NCBI RefSeq assembly: GCF_022539665.2
Contig: NC_081338.1
Coordinates: 7,304,446 to 7,368,445 of the forward strand
Origin: Daphnia carinata
Taxonomy: Eukaryota > Arthropoda > Branchiopoda > Diplostraca > Daphniidae
DNA: 64,000 nt
Direction of reading: 5' to 3'
Shown: positions 1-12,428 of the stretch, piece after piece
Layout: each line of letters opens with the position of its first letter
Position numbering within the stretch: the stretch's first letter is position 1
Made by a program: the position numbers and the translations under genes
Notes under the pieces: generated by a model
Seen by the model: only the letters and a program-made list of their open reading frames with translations
Database searches by the model: none
Told to the model about the DNA's origin: nothing

Positions 1-338
1 AATAAAAGAAGCTGAAGGGCAATCTTTTCGTAATTCCTGAGGGTTTACCTGTTTCCACGAGCAACTCAACAACAAGAATTTTTTAGAAGTGCTGCTATCT
101 AGCTTTAACGAGGGAAGAGGAATTCTGGTTTGAGATCCAAACGAATGACCATATGTTACAGAGTTTTCTCAGTTTAGTCGTTCTTAATGGGAAAATAAAA
201 CAGTTTAATTTAATTAACTTCATGGGAACCTTAGTTATGATATCGGTTTCTTTCCCGATTCACCGATTTTTTTTTAACGTTATCTATCCAGCTGCGATAA
301 AAACTGTCGTCTGTTTAGAAAGTGAATGGTTTTCTTAC

Positions 339-751
339 TTCTGTTTTGATGACTTGATCCATCAAAGCGCAATCCACGCTAACAAATGCGACGCGGTTTA
401 TTTCGTCGTCAATAACAAACGCTCGCGAATATTGGCGCGTGTGGATTCCTGCAGATTTTTGTGCTGGCTGCGCGTATCCCATCTAAGACAAAATTAAACC
501 AAAATAAAACTTAAATTGCATTTTACTTTTTAAGTAGCAACTAAAAATTAGATGATGTTTGAAGAAGAAGAAAAGGAAAATAACAGTATTTCCCCAACAT
601 CGTTAAGTTAGTTTAGCAAAATTACCATGTTAATGTCAGCCGCAGGTCCAGTAACATCGGCAATTCCCACGCCAACTTGGTAAGTCGATGGTTCAGCGGA
701 AGAAGCACGAAAAGCGAAAGCAAAAACGATGACATGGAAAAAAAACTCCAT
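339..751 (-). CDS. CDase: Neutral ceramidase paralog, first two coding exons (gene runs off the left edge)
   Basis: Neutral ceramidases hydrolyse ceramide to sphingosine and fatty acid in secretory or extracellular compartments. Two exons are visible: exon 1 at 751-626 (42 codons) and exon 2 at 482-339 (48 codons). Exon 1 gives a hydrophobic signal peptide and then the family's N-terminal GVGIADVTGPAADIN motif. Exon 2 begins MGYAQPAQ and contains the IHTRQYSRAFVIDD block. Both exons end at phase 0, and exon 2 has the same length as in the complete paralog at 15282-21156. Donors are GTAAT after exon 1 and GTAAG after exon 2. The start Met at 751 is the one directly before the signal peptide; an upstream in-frame Met would bury it. 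Exon 3 is not seen in 1-338, which matches the paralog's long intron 2 (about 2.2 kb). The gene diverges from P4H copy 1. It looks intact as far as visible. Confidence 0.85.
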
Positions 752-1678
752 GATTCCAAATTCGATTGCGTCGAACGAGTAGCAATAAGACCACGTCTTG
801 CCTCCTCGACAGGAATCAATCGATAGCACCACTGAGATTAGATTATAGATGAATAATCCTGGTTGTGACGGATAAAGAATAGATCTTATCACACGAGACG
901 ATCAAAACGTTTAGCACGCCTGCCATCTAGACGCCAAAAACGTGTCAATGTTTGAAAAATATTTTTCCATTTTAACGTAAATGCCTATTCGTACTACATA
1001 CACGCTCACATTGCGTTTGATGAGGCAAACACACGTTGCAGGCTATTGTTAACAAAAGCTTAATACTCAGCTGCATACTGCTCAAAAGAGTGAAATGAAC
1101 TAACGTACCTCTTCAGCTAGTGTGTCCAGCAAAACCAGAAGATCAAGTCTGGAAAAAACTGACGGTGGGAAGACGGTGGTTGAAGTTAAACATCATTATC
1201 AATTCAACGAAAAGCCTTTCAAGGCCACCTGGTACTGGAGAAGACATGATGGATCAGGATTCCATGTGCATCTTTGACAAGTCCTTTTGTGTACAAAATT
1301 GATTTCCAAAACGAGATCCATGGTTGTCACGTAGTACAAAAATCTTCCTTAAAATCGGTCTTGAAGTAGAAAACTAGAGATAGAAAACTAGAAATTACAA
1401 ACGTTAAAAATGTAACACTAACATAGGGAAATACTCGTAACACTGTTATCAGTTACTAAAACGAATGTCAGAGGTGATAATAGCTAGGGTTATGAATTCG
1501 TAGTTCTGTATTCGTGATTGGCTAATTGCTCCATGTTGTTGTTTTAGGCGCCTCAACGCTCACAACGCCATCTGTGACCTGTCCGAAAAACTATATCACT
1601 TATAAATTTAAATGATATCATTTCCAAATTTTTTACCGGGTTCTTACAAATATTATTTTCCGTTTAGGTAAAAATAAA
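752..1678. other. Divergent spacer between ceramidase and P4H copy 1
   Basis: This 927-bp non-coding stretch separates the two head-to-head starts. It ends with a likely 5' UTR splice acceptor (TTTAG, ending at 1668) just before the P4H start codon, so the P4H transcript probably begins further upstream. No repeat or RNA gene was recognised. The short translations here have no family features. Confidence 0.5.
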
Positions 1679-4149
1679 ATGACCATTTTTTTCTTTGCCT
1701 GTACCGTCATCATTTTCCTGCAAACAGCTGCTGTTTCTGGCGATATGGTTACAGCCCTAGCAGATATGGAGGGCCTCGTATCAACAGAGTTACAGCTCGT
1801 AAAGCATCTTGAAAATTACATTCAAGAAGAAGAGACTAGACTGACGCGATTGAAAAGGTAAGAACATTTCATATAGTAAATTGGAAATGCACTTCACCAA
1901 ACAATTCATCCTCGCCCTTATTAGTTTTTTGGAAGAGTATGAAAGCATTTACCAGGAAGCCAGCGCGGATCCAACCTCCTACTTGGCTAATCCACTCAAC
2001 GCTTATCTATTGGTAAAGCGTCTTACGTCTGACTGGAAAAAAGTGAAAAACGTAGTTTCCCGCAATGTTGGCTCTGGTATGTTTAATTCGTATTGTAAGG
2101 TTGATTTTCCTAGCTCAATTAATGTAGTGTATCTCCATAGATTTTGTAAAGAACATCACACAGCATAAAAATGATATGCGATTGCCATCCGACGAGGATT
2201 TAAATGGAGCAGCCGTAGCGCTTTTGAGACTGCAAGATACTTACCAGTTGGACACACACTCTTTAGCTGAAGGAAAAATGTTGGGGAAAAAGAAATCCCG
2301 CCAGCTCACCGGTAATTAGCAAGAACGTAGCGACAATGTTCCATACAATTTGAGAAAAATGCTCCTAACTTGATTGTCTTACTTTAGCTGATGATTGCTG
2401 GGAACTCGGTCGCCAGTCGTACAATAACGGCGATCACTATCACACTGTTCTATGGATGTCAGAAGCTCTGAGCAAATCAGAAAACGAATCAAACAAAACC
2501 GTCTCCCGACAAGATATCCTCGGATATTTAGCATTTTCTACGTACAAACAGGGTATCATGGAAACGTAATTTTCCTATTCTGAGATCCATTGAAATCAGG
2601 AATTTATCACGCAGGAAATGTAAAAGAGGCCCTGCATTTGACTCGTGAACTTCTCAAGATTGTTCCTTTCCATCAGCATGCGCTGGGCAACGTAAGACAC
2701 TACGAACGACTTCTTCGTGAGCAAGAATCAACACACGAACAAACTGCTGCGTATGGACATTATTCACTTCAATATGATGAGGTGTCTCGATTTGCACAAT
2801 CAAAACTATTTAATGCGTGTTTGTTTTTTTAGCATCGACGACGTCACAACAGGCAAGCGATTTAACGCAACAAATCTCAAACTGGCGAAGAATTTGGCAA
2901 CATTTGGGGTACCCAGCGATCTATGGGATAATTATGAAAAGTTATGCAGGTAAAAACAAATCCACCTAGTTCTATTGAAATATGACATTGGGATTCATGC
3001 TAGAGGGGAGAAAATAATGGATCCCAAAATCGAAGGCCGTCTCCGATGTCGTTACGTGACCAATAACGTGCCTTTTTTCTTCATTCAACCCGTCAAACTC
3101 GAAGAAGCTTTCTTAAAGCCGCTGCTTGTTATCTATCATGATGTCATCTTCGACGAAGAAATTGAGACAGTCAAGAAGATAGCCCAACCCAGGGTATAGT
3201 GAGACATGAACTTCATAACTATTTGTGTAGACTATAACCGTATATTGTAAATTTATCGATAGCTTAAGAGAACAACAGTTCAAAACATGGAAACAGGTGA
3301 GAGTATACCTGTTAAATATCGAATCTCCAAGGCGGCCTTTTTGAGAGATGACGAACACCATCTCATATCCAAGGTGAAAAATCATTATTAAAAAAACCGA
3401 TAGCTAAATTACACGTGTTATGCTCAATTAGGTGAGTCGACGAGTCGGATACATCACTGGTCTTGACATGACAACTGCCGAGGAATTACAAGTTTGTAAT
3501 TATGGAATCGGTGGACATTATGTGCCTCATTTCGATTACGCCAAGGTACGAAACTGTTCGTAAAGTGTTTAAATTTAGGTGAAGTTTTGTTGGCACGTTC
3601 AAATGTTTTAATTCTTATATGCCAACAGAAAGGTGAAGTTCATGGTCCCCGAGACCTTGAATGGGGCAATCGTATTGCCACTTGGTTATTTTACGTAAGT
3701 TTTCCAATAATTCGACTCTCAAAATCTTACAACTTCCTCGTCAGTAATACTTTAATGGCAAGCAAAGTTTCTTTCAAAATCCTGAGGTTTGTAATACATC
3801 ACCTATGCTTTTTAAAAAATATTCCAATCGACTAGATGAGCGATGTTGAAGCCGGTGGTGCAACTGTTTTCCCTTCTCTGGGTGTGGCACTTTGGCCCCG
3901 GAAAGGAAGCGCTGCCTTTTGGTACAACTTGTATCCCAATGGTGAGGGTAATGAAAACACTCGGCACGCTGCATGCCCTGTCCTTACTGGATCGAAATGG
4001 GGTAAGACACTTCCGTAATAGTTGCCCATCGAATAGCAGTTTTTTAAAAACATCTTTTGAACATTTTTCTAGTGTCTAACAAATGGATTCACGAACGAAA
4101 TCAAGAGTTACGTCGCCCATGTGGTTTGACCTATACTTCCGAAATGTAA
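1679..4149 (+). CDS. P4HA: Prolyl 4-hydroxylase alpha subunit, copy 1
   Basis: Collagen prolyl 4-hydroxylase alpha subunit: an ER 2-oxoglutarate/Fe(II)/ascorbate enzyme that works with protein disulfide isomerase. Twelve exons: 1679-1857, 1925-2076, 2141-2311, 2388-2552, 2615-2750, 2833-2949, 3004-3193, 3263-3373, 3432-3545, 3629-3694, 3836-4001, 4073-4149. They total 1644 nt, or 547 residues (vertebrate enzymes are about 535). A signal peptide of about 20 residues precedes the P4Ha_N dimerisation region (ALADMEGLVSTE). The peptide-substrate TPR region follows (DDCWELGRQSYNNGDHYHT). The catalytic domain has the Fe ligands H-F-D in GGHYVPHFDYAK, the distal His in RHAACPV and the 2-oxoglutarate Lys in TGSKW. 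Phases match the other copies throughout. The start codon follows a 5' UTR acceptor at 1668. Compared with its siblings, exon 10 is divergent (KGEVHGPRDLEW) and the C-terminus ends TYTSEM. No break was seen, so it should be active. Confidence 0.93.
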
Positions 4150-5445
4150 CACACTGAAATCTCACTTCTTCCGTTATTTTTTATGCTCCTGCGTTTTGAT
4201 TTTTTTCTCCCTTTAATGAAATTTCTTTTGGTTATCTCGTTGTCGTTTCAACAATTGTAAAAATACAAAGCGTATACAGTCCCCATTGTGCTGAAGTGAT
4301 ATGTGTCATGTAGCCTTTCGAAACAGGCGACATTCGAGATTTCGCATCAGCTCGTTATAAACTCAACCTGTCATAGTCACTGCTATCCATTTTTTGTTAA
4401 AACGAGGGGTTTAAGAGATAATTTACAAAACTCGAGCTGTCAGTAGAATAAAAAAAAAGTGCTCTTACGAAGCTGTCAGGCAGAAAATCCAGCAGGGACG
4501 TTAGGTGTCTGCAATGCCCTGACCGATGATAATTACAAGTGATACCTCTTGTTTCAAGGTTTCTATCAATACAAGTTTCTCGTTCTTCCGAAAGAAATAA
4601 ATTATATTTAAAAAATTCCCGGGGTCGCTGACTCCGGCACGAACCGACGCGCAAGATGAATCATCCGTTGAAAGTGAATTCAAGGTCTCCCGCCCTCGAT
4701 GTGCTACGTGATCTTATGTTCTGTACAAGTGAAGCGTTGCTTTCTATTGCCATTCCCCTCCACAAACAGCCGACGTGGAATTAGCTTTCCCACTTTATCG
4801 AGGTGGTCGGCAGTATCCCAACAACATTAAATGTTATTTCCCTAATTCGGCCCGTAGTTTTCCGTCAAAGTTAAAAAAAAGTTACTAACTAAAAAAAACT
4901 ATAAAGGGCCTTTACAGTCACGTTATTTTGCGTTAAAATTGCAGTGTTTTACGTTATAACGAAACCATTAAGGGATCATCCTGCAAGTTCCCTATGCAGA
5001 CATTTAGCTCTTTCTTGGGAACCTGTAGGAAATGCAAAACTTGGAAAGAAAAGCTTCTTTTAGGGATTTGTTTATTTTGCTTTCAAAAATGTGTTTTCTC
5101 CTTGAAGCCAAAGATAAAAAAACGCCGCTGGAGGGAAAAGGCGGAGCTTAAGACGGGACTGCTCTTTTCATCACGAAGGGGAGTGTAGTTGACCGTCGAC
5201 CGAAGTAAAAGAAACTCGACACACTGTGCGTCTACAGTTTATCAAACTGTTCAAGTCGGAATCGAAACAGTTCACTGTTCTTTTCCCACTCACGTCGTGA
5301 AAAATAATCGTGTAAATAATATTCTTCTTCCTCACTATAAGGAAGAACACGTGAGTTCTCACGCTTCTCTTTAAAAGCAAAACATTTGTTTAATGTGTTT
5401 GTGGCAAATTGAATTGGTGCTCTTGATTTAAACAGACGCAAAGCA
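4150..5445. other. Spacer between P4H copies 1 and 2
   Basis: About 1.3 kb without coding sequence. It holds the 3' UTR of copy 1 and, near 5140-5205, a GC-rich block with CGGGACT followed by a TAGTTG motif that recurs upstream of copies 3 and 4. A splice acceptor (AAACAG, ending at 5435) just before the copy 2 start implies a 5' UTR intron. Confidence 0.5.
5140..5205 (+). promoter_or_regulatory. Putative promoter and 5' leader of P4H copy 2
   Basis: A GGCGGAG/CGGGACT block at about 5140-5160 is followed by TAGTTGACCGTCGACC at 5186-5201. Similar paired motifs lie at 8761-8852 and 19851-19950 upstream of copies 3 and 4. The TAGTT element could be an initiator. This is inferred from recurrence only. 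Confidence 0.35.
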
Positions 5446-7780
5446 ATGCATGTTGCCGGCTTATTATCCGCAATCCTCCTCGTTTTGCAAACACACAATG
5501 TCTTTGGAGAAATGTTCACTGCCTTGGTAGACATGGAGGGACTTGTATCAACAGAGCACGAGCTTGTTAAACAACTAGATAACTATATACAAGAGGAAGA
5601 AACCAAGTTGAAACAACTGAGAGGGTGAGAACTCAAAAACCGGCTTAAGAATCATAGCTTTACATTTTATGTTTTTTTTTTTAAGATACATGGAAGAATA
5701 CGAGAGCATGTATCAGGAAGCAATTACAGATGTCTCGAAATATTTGGCAAATCCAGTCAATGCTTTCCTACTTGTCAAACGCCTCACCTCTGATTGGAAG
5801 AAGATTGAAGAGGTGATGACTCAAAATGTTGGCTTTGGTATATACGACATTATCAATTTGATATGAATACGAGCAGTCAATATCAATGTCATCTTCTCCC
5901 TAGCGTTTGTTAAAAATTTAACTCAGCACCGGACAGATTTACGTTTCCCATCTGACGAAGACTTGAATGGAGCAGCAGTGGCGCTAATGAGACTGCAAGA
6001 TACTTATAAACTAGACACTCACGCTCTAGCTAATGGTAACTTGTTGGGAAAGACCTATTCTCGTCAACTGACAGGTAATCAAGATGGTCATTCACGATCC
6101 TTTAATTTTACTAAACACCGACCTCCTTATAGCCGGTGATTGTTGGGAACTTGGGCGTCAATCGTATAATAATGGCGATCACTATCATACCGTTCTTTGG
6201 ATGGGCGAAGCTTTAAACAAATTGGATGACGAATCAAATAAAACAGTCACGCGGGAAAGCATTCTTGAATATCTGGCTTTTTCTACGTTTAAACAAGGTG
6301 AGACGAATGCTTTTGATTGGAAGGGCATTAAGTAATAATTTGTTTAAAAATTCAGGTAACGTGATGGAAGCTCTGCAATTGACTAACGAGTTGCTCAAGA
6401 TTGTTCCATACCATCAGCGAGCACTTGGAAACAAGAAACACTACGAACAAGTCCTCCTTGAACTTGGAGAAATGTCACCCAACGTTGGGTACGTGCTCAT
6501 CATGTCTGATATCATTGCTTTTATACCTAAACGTTTATACCATTCTTTAGGTTAGATAACGTCATAGCTAAACCATTTAACACCGCCAATTTAAAATTGA
6601 AAAAACCCAACGATCATTTGGAAGAAAGAGAAAAATTTGAAAAGCTTTGCAGGTAACATTTACTAGTGCATATTTTCGTGACTGGGTAAAAATGACTGTC
6701 GTGTTACAGGGGGGAAAGGTTGATGAGTCCCGAAATGGAAAGCCGACTTCACTGTCGCTACGTAACCAATAACAATCCCTTGTTTTTCATTCAACCGCTC
6801 AAGATGGAAGTGGGTTTTCTTAAACCTCTGCTCGTCATTTATCACGAAGTGATTTCAGACGAGGAGATTGAAACCGTCAAAAGAATGGCGCAACCCAGGG
6901 TATAAAACAAAATGTCCATTTATGTAATGCACAGACAAGAGGATTATTTGTTATTCAATCGAATAGTTTAAACGAGCAACTATTCGGAATCCCAAAACCG
7001 GTGAGCTGGAACACGCCAGTTATCGAATTTCAAAATCGGCCTGGTTAAAAAGCGAGGAACACGAGCATATTTCAAAAGTAAACTACTGTTTTCAAGTGGC
7101 AAATCCTGTTCATCGACAGACTCTGATCATTTTGCTGTGGTTTGTATAGGTGACTCGTCGTGTCGGGGACATCACCGGACTTGACATGGCTACGGCCGAA
7201 GACCTCCAGGTAGTTAATTACGGCATCGGTGGACATTACGATCCTCACTACGATTACGCCAGGGTATGAATTGATCACTATAGTTTCATTATTAATCGTC
7301 AATCTGTTGTCTCAATTCATCGAACGTATATTGTAGGGTGACAGACTCAACGCTTTCAAAGAATTAGGATGGGGCAACCGTATCGCTACCTGGCTATTCT
7401 ACGTGAGTTTTTGGTTCAGTCGAAGCTAATATATACATAGCGGGAAATCTATAAAAACATGTCCCACCTTTTGTAGATGAGTGATGTCGAGGCTGGTGGT
7501 GCTACCGTTTTTCCAACAGTTGGTGCGGCTCTGTGGCCCCGGAAAGGAAGTGCTGCTTTTTGGTACAATTTGCATCCAAATGGCGATGGTAACGAGTTAA
7601 CACGTCATGCCGCATGTCCCGTTCTTACTGGAACTAAATGGGGTAAGACATTCTTTTTTAATAAGATAATCTGAGAATAATTTTATTTTTTCTTAATTGG
7701 TAGTATCTAATAAATGGATTCATGAACACAATCAAGAATTCCGTCGACCTTGTGGCCTCAAGTTTGAAGCTGAAATGTAA
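5446..7780 (+). CDS. P4HA: Prolyl 4-hydroxylase alpha subunit, copy 2
   Basis: Collagen prolyl 4-hydroxylase alpha subunit, ER lumen. Exons: 5446-5624, 5686-5837, 5904-6074, 6133-6297, 6356-6488, 6551-6652, 6710-6899, 6967-7077, 7150-7263, 7337-7402, 7477-7642, 7704-7780. They total 1626 nt, or 541 residues. Order: signal peptide (cut probably near HNVFG), P4Ha_N domain with the ENYIQEEE-like heptad stretch (here DNYIQEEE), TPR-like substrate domain, then the catalytic domain. The iron ligands are H-Y-D in GGHYDPHYDYAR and the His in RHAACPV; the 2-oxoglutarate Lys is in TGTKW. Exon 8 ends AAA before its GT donor, where copies 1, 3 and 4 end AAG. Exons 5 and 6 are the shortest of the four copies (133 and 102 nt), so the linker before the catalytic domain is shorter. 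The start Met follows a 5' UTR acceptor at 5435. Apparently intact. Confidence 0.93.
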
Positions 7781-9949
7781 TAATTCCGCGACTAACGATC
7801 GATTTCCAACAGAACTACCGATACTTTCATTACAATTTTTTGTGAGGTGTAAATCTGTCGATAACTCTTTTCATATCCCTTCCTATACGAGGCCAATACA
7901 CAGCGTTTTTTTGCTACACAATTGCATCATTTCTTAATAATGAACTAAACTAAAAGGAAACGAAATCCAATGTACAAGTATTTCTATGATTATCGAAATT
8001 TTCGTAAAGTTAACATTGGTGTGCTGAGCCCTCCACACTTCCGTCTTTCTACACTCAACGCATCGTGAAAGCATTTACATATAAAACGACGGTTATGACA
8101 GATTACTTGAACAAAGACCTTATGGCCTCTGTTTCCATCCGACTTTGCATACCAGTGAGATTGATTACTCAGAACGCAGCAAGGACACAGCAACTATACG
8201 TCAACGATTGCTGCTGTTTTAACGCACAAAATTACAATAAGACAAAATATTTTTGATACAGGATTTGTTGTAGCGTCCAAGAGACAAGCGGACTAGCTTC
8301 TGGCAAGTGAAAAACTAAAAAAGGGAACTTCACGATCACCAAAGAAAGGGAAATGAAACGTCCCACACGATATGAGAAAACTCGTTTGTTACAATCAACT
8401 GGTTTCTGTGTTTTTGATTCGTTCTCACACACACACAAAAATACAAGTTAAGGCGCATCAAGGTATTTTTTTCTCCATTTTGGCGTACTTGTAAATTATG
8501 GGTTTCAAACATTCCTGGTGTGTAACCAATTTCTTTTCAGACAACATACAAAATATAGGTTGCAGAATTTCATTTACCTCTACGTCAAAGGATTCCGAAA
8601 ATATACCTCGTTTTAATGACGGAAATGAAATACTATAGCGTTGTCAGTGTTCGTGATAACGACCTTGGTGTAATTCCATTTCGTTGGTTTCGTTTATGTT
8701 CTCGAACACACCTTTCCTTGAAGAAGACCGTCTGTCAGAGGAGAAAAAAGGGAAAACCAAGGGCGGGACTTGCACGCTATGTTTCTCGGCCATTCATCCC
8801 ATCACACGCGTGCGGACAGGCAAGGTTTTAGTTAGCCATCGACTACGCTAAGGTAAACATCCGTCAAGTGTAATTGGACTTTTTCTTTCTAGGATTGCAA
8901 CTCAAATTGGCTTCACTGTATCAGCCTTATTCAAGGTTTTACCACCAGACGTGAGTTAAAATTTGTCTAACCAATACTATAGTTTAAATAGTGTCATTAC
9001 TTTGCACATCAAGTCTACTTAATGTTGAACTTGGCAATAAAACCCTTACATTTATTCAGAATATGTTAGCTGGACTTACTTGAACATGTCGAACCGGGGT
9101 GTAAAGCCTCGAAAAGATCACGTACACTTGCAAAAAAGAATCACAGTTTATAAAAAGTATCTCACTTAACAAAAAGAACTTTTTGATTCGAAAATTAGCC
9201 GTAATTCTAGTGTTTCGTGCACTTCGGCGAAGAGCTCTACTCAATCGCGTTAAACAATGAAAGTCAGTTGAAAGCAGACGACAGTTTTTGCTGATGCAGA
9301 AAAACAATGGCTGTTTTAGGTTTACCTCTAGCATGTTTCCCAGGCTTTGCCGGTCAGTGTTTTCATACTTCGAAGATTGAGCCTCTGTTGTCTGCGTGAC
9401 AAGAACTACGCCCACCTCATGGATAAAACTTGACTCACAAAATTAAGTTCTTTTGACCGCTCAGTGTTACAACAGATATAAACCAGAGGTGCAAAGGGCA
9501 GCCACCATATAAGCAAGACAATACATTGAGATGGGAAGAAAGATTAGGTCAGGTTCTGTGAGATACACGAAGAGAGAGAAACCCGGAGATTTTGCAGTCC
9601 AAAAATGCATGAGTTTCATGGGCAAAACTATGGGGTTAGCAGACCAAAATACTTGGGAAAGTCTCCCGTGATGTTGTGCGTCTTTCTGTCGACTTTCAAG
9701 CGACCTTCCCATTAGGGTGGACGTATAGCAATGAATGAGGGCCTTTGGCTAAGCAAGTATTATTAACGTATAATTTGTTATGAAGCACTTGAATCATTGA
9801 AAAAAACGCTGTGGGCAAGATATTGCCCTTAGCTTTAAAACGGGAATGGGAAAACATCAATCAAAATTCGTCAAGAATAATCAAATACTTTTGTTTTTGC
9901 AAACGTACGTGTCCATAAGTTTGTGTTGTTACTTTTAATAGGCATTGCA
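7781..9949. other. Spacer between P4H copies 2 and 3
   Basis: About 2.2 kb. No coding region or RNA gene was recognised. At 8761-8852 there is a GC-box-like block and a TAGTT motif followed by a good donor (CTAAG|GTAAAC at 8852/8853), a candidate non-coding first exon of copy 3. A matching acceptor ends at 9941. Confidence 0.5.
8761..8852 (+). promoter_or_regulatory. Putative promoter and non-coding first exon of P4H copy 3
   Basis: GGGCGGGACT starts at 8761, TAGTTAGCCATCGAC at 8829, and an exon end with a GTAAAC donor follows 8852. The same order of elements occurs before copies 2 and 4. The acceptor would be at 9941, nine bases before the start codon. Inference from recurrence and splice consensus. 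Confidence 0.4.
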
Positions 9950-12428
9950 ATGCGTATTCACACGTATTTACCAACGTACGTTATGTGTACGTTCGTGGTC
10001 ATGCAATTCAAATCAGTTTCTGGTGAGATGTTTAGCGCCCTGGCGGACCTGGAAGGCCTAGTCTCAACAGAGTTTGAACTCGTAAAACAGCTTGATAACT
10101 ACATCCAAGAAGAAGAAATCAGATTGAAGCGACTGAGAAGGTAACGATGCAATTAAAATGTGCCTAACGTCTTAACATGCTCGTTTTACATTAGTTTCCT
10201 GGAAGAATACGAAAGCATGTATCATGAAGCCAGTGCAGACGTGTCAAAGTATTTGGCTAATCCAGTTAATGCTTATTTACTAGTTAAGCGTCTAACTTCT
10301 GATTGGAAAAAAGTCGAAAAAGTTGTCACTCAAAATGCTGGATCAGGTACGCTTATTGAAATATCTAATTATGTCGTGATTTCAGCATTAAATTAACACA
10401 CAATTCCGATAGATTTTGTCAAAAATATTACTCAACATCAGAGCCTGGTACGATTCCCGTCCGATGAAGACCTGAAAGGAGCAGCAGTGGCTCTGATGAG
10501 GCTGCAAGATACGTACAAATTAGACACTCACGCTTTAGCTGATGGGAAGTTATTAGGAACAACATATTCACGCCAACTTACCGGTAATTGATGTGCTTGT
10601 TGATAATGGTACGATTTAATTTTTAAATAAGCCTCTTTGTTTAGCTGGTGATTGCTGGGAACTTGGACGCCAATCATATAATAATGGGGATCATTATCAC
10701 ACCGTTCTGTGGATGGGAGAAGCTTTAAACAAATTCGAAGAAGAAACAAACAAAACAGTTACTCGCGAAGAAATACTGGAATATTTGGCCTTTTCTACAT
10801 ATGTTCAAGGTAACGTTGCTTTATCTGTTTCAGGGGCTGTAAACTGAGTTTCCCTTCAACAACAGGTAACGTGAAGGAAGCCCTGCAGTTGACTAACGAA
10901 CTGCTAAAAACGATTCCGTTCCATCAGCGTGCAATTGGAAACAAGAAACATTATGAAGAGCTCCTTCGTGAACAAGGAATCATTCCGCCTGGTGGAGAAG
11001 CAACAAGGTAAGCGTATTTTGGATTAATTGTGTTAAAGCGTTTAAATAACGATCGTGTTTTGTCATGCACAATGTAAGCATGGAAATGAACGAGCCCTTC
11101 GATACATCCAATTTGAAATTGACAAAACCGAAAGGAACCCACGGGGTTCCAATTGACGAGTGGAACAACTACGAGAAGCTTTGCAGGTGACTCGTCAATT
11201 CATCAGAACTCGTTCACGATTAAATGATTTTGGTCGATGTAGAGGAGAAAAATTGATGGACCCAAAAATCGATGGACAATTGCACTGCCGTTACGTAACC
11301 AATAACGTGCCATTTTTCTTCATTCAACCCGTCAAAATGGAAGAGGCTTACCTTAAACCACTGATTGTTATTTATCACGACGTCATTACCGACGAAGAGA
11401 TTGAAACTGTTAAGCAGCTAGCCAAACCTAGAGTAAGAACAATTGCACCAAATTTATCTGCGTGTCATAGTTATTAATCATTATTATCTATCACAACAGT
11501 TTAAACGTACCACCGTGAGGAATAGCGTGACGGGCAAAGTCGAAACGGCCAAATACCGCATCTCCAAAGCAGCGTTCTTGAAAGACAGCGAACACGATTA
11601 CGTGGCAAAGGTTGAATCAATTAGCAAACTTTTTTAGTTTTATTACCTTAATGAATTCATACATTTGTCTTCATTTATGCAGATAAGCCGGCGAATTGGC
11701 CAGATTACTGGACTTGATATGACCACGGCTGAGGATTTACAAGTTTGCAATTACGGCATTGGTGGACATTACGAGCCCCACTTCGATTACGCAAGGGTAC
11801 CAATTTACTGTTTGTAGTTGAATGCTTAACTTTGTCATTAGCATTCGTTTTTTCATGCTGAACTTGGAAATTTCCCTATCTCGTTTGACAGAAACAAGAA
11901 GCCATCGGCTTCAACAAAGACACTGGATGGCGCAACCGCATTGCCACTTGGCTATTCTACGTGAGTTTTAACACGGCACTTGTAAAAGCTCTTATGTTAA
12001 GAAAACCATTCTCAAGTTTAAATGAATCGATTTTTCATTTTAAATTTAGTTTAAAAGACATTAAATCGGTGGTAACAATTACTTAATTATTCTTCAATTG
12101 ATTGGCTGCTTCATGCGAAATAGATGAGCAACGTCGAAGCAGGTGGTGCAACTGTTTTCCCAACTTTGAACTTGGCTCTTTGGCCGCAGAAAGGAAGCGC
12201 TGCCTTTTGGTATAACCTACATCTTAACGGTGAAGGTAACGTGAATACGCGTCACGCTGCGTGTCCCGTACTTACCGGATCCAAATGGGGTAGGCAGTTT
12301 TTAGACACATTTTTTAGTCGAAAACAATTGCTAATATTTCTTTGTCGGCAGTATCAAACAAATGGATTCACGAACTAAATCAAGAATTTCGCCGTCCGTG
12401 TGGTTTGCGATTCGATGTCGATATGTAG
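9950..12428 (+). CDS. P4HA: Prolyl 4-hydroxylase alpha subunit, copy 3
   Basis: Collagen prolyl 4-hydroxylase alpha subunit. Exons: 9950-10140, 10195-10346, 10413-10583, 10645-10809, 10866-11007, 11079-11186, 11243-11432, 11500-11610, 11683-11796, 11892-11960, 12124-12289, 12352-12428. They total 1656 nt, or 551 residues. The start at 9950 is chosen because a splice acceptor lies nine bases upstream; an earlier in-frame Met would fall in the intron. Signal peptide, P4Ha_N, TPR-like and 2OG-Fe(II) domains are all present. Fe ligands are H-F-D in GGHYEPHFDYAR and the His in RHAACPV, with the Lys in TGSKW. Oddities: exon 10 is one codon longer than in the other copies, and it reads TGWRNR where the others have a Gly before NR. 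The donor after exon 8 is a weak GTTGAA. The reading frame is intact, but the Gly-to-Arg change could affect activity. Confidence 0.92.

Noticed and set aside
622-892. Longer start for the left ceramidase using an upstream Met
   Set aside because: It would place about 47 residues before the signal peptide; the Met at 751 matches the paralog's layout.
8838-8855. ATCGACTACGCTAAG|GTA resembling the end of P4H exon 9
   Set aside because: The upstream frame lacks the rest of the exon; it fits better as a non-coding first-exon end.
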